NCBI RefSeq assembly: GCF_946479975.1
Contig: NZ_CAMLIX010000272.1
Location: 1-5,942 of the forward strand
Direction of reading: 5' to 3'
DNA: 5,942 bases
Source: an uncultured Flavobacterium sp.
Lineage (GTDB): Bacteria; Bacteroidota; Bacteroidia; Flavobacteriales; Flavobacteriaceae
Within the stretch, counting starts at the first letter, position 1. The number at the start of each line of letters is the position of its first letter. Below, piece after piece: positions 5,896-5,942 of this stretch. The position numbers were made by a program, and so were the translations under genes. Below the pieces are notes generated by a model, which searched no databases, was not told the origin of the DNA, and worked only from the letters and a program-made list of their open reading frames with translations.

Positions 5896-5942
5896 AGATC
5901 GGAAGAGCACACGTCTGAACTCCAGTCACTTGACAGGATCTC
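5896..5942. other. Illumina TruSeq adapter contamination with index (not genomic)
   Basis: Positions 5896-5929 match the standard 34-nt TruSeq Read 1 adapter, starting AGATCGGAAGAGC and ending CTCCAGTCAC. Then come 8 nt that fit an index (TTGACAGG, 5930-5937) and ATCTC (5938-5942), the first bases of the constant P7-side tail. The base composition changes abruptly from the AT-rich flank. The first A (5896) may be genomic or the A-tail. The sequence keeps an open frame, so automatic gene callers will extend the dehydrogenase into it. Confidence 0.98.

Noticed and set aside
5896..5942. Novel C-terminal extension of the dehydrogenase (RSEEHTSELQS...)
   Set aside because: The DNA is a standard Illumina adapter; the peptide is a translation artefact.

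Overview
The window looks like part of a surface-polysaccharide (capsule or exopolysaccharide) biosynthesis locus from a member of the Bacteroidota, most likely Flavobacterium or a close relative. The evidence is the AT-rich sequence, the Bacteroidota-type promoter (TTG-N20-TAnnTTTG) at 5319-5349, the lack of clear Shine-Dalgarno sequences, a tyrosine kinase with a Gly/Tyr-rich tail, and an UpxY-type NusG paralogue. The genus is inferred from these features and from remembered family sequences, not from a search. All genes are on the + strand.

Layout. (1) 2-2194: 3' part of a Wzc-type polysaccharide co-polymerase/tyrosine autokinase whose N-terminus lies upstream of the window. (2) 2205-3188: WbpP/TviC-type NAD-dependent UDP-HexNAc(A) 4-epimerase, 10 nt downstream. 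(3) 3214-4605: UDP-glucose 6-dehydrogenase, 25 nt downstream. (4) 4606-4695: short gap with an unusual C-free, TGAA-rich stretch and a weak promoter candidate beginning inside the end of ugd. (5) 4696-5160: UpxY-family antiterminator. (6) 5177-5226: strong intrinsic terminator. (7) 5227-5318: AT-rich spacer in which I see nothing convincing. (8) 5319-5349: good Bacteroidota promoter. (9) 5363-5429: compact leader RNA predicted to fold as a three-helix junction. (10) 5440-5895: first 152 codons of a TviB/WbpO-type UDP-N-acetylhexosamine 6-dehydrogenase. (11) 5896-5942: not biological sequence, but an Illumina TruSeq adapter with an index and the start of the flow-cell tail.

How the genes fit together. 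Ugd would supply UDP-glucuronic acid. The TviB-like dehydrogenase and the WbpP-like epimerase would together convert UDP-GlcNAc to UDP-GalNAcA, so the polymer probably contains acidic sugars. The Wzc-like kinase would control chain length and export. The UpxY protein probably adjusts transcription elongation across the locus. Its gene sits directly upstream of a terminator, a new promoter and a folded leader, and the leader is the most interesting biological feature here. The adapter shows that the right-hand end is a raw assembly or read end, so the last gene is cut artificially and any peptide read past 5895 is spurious.
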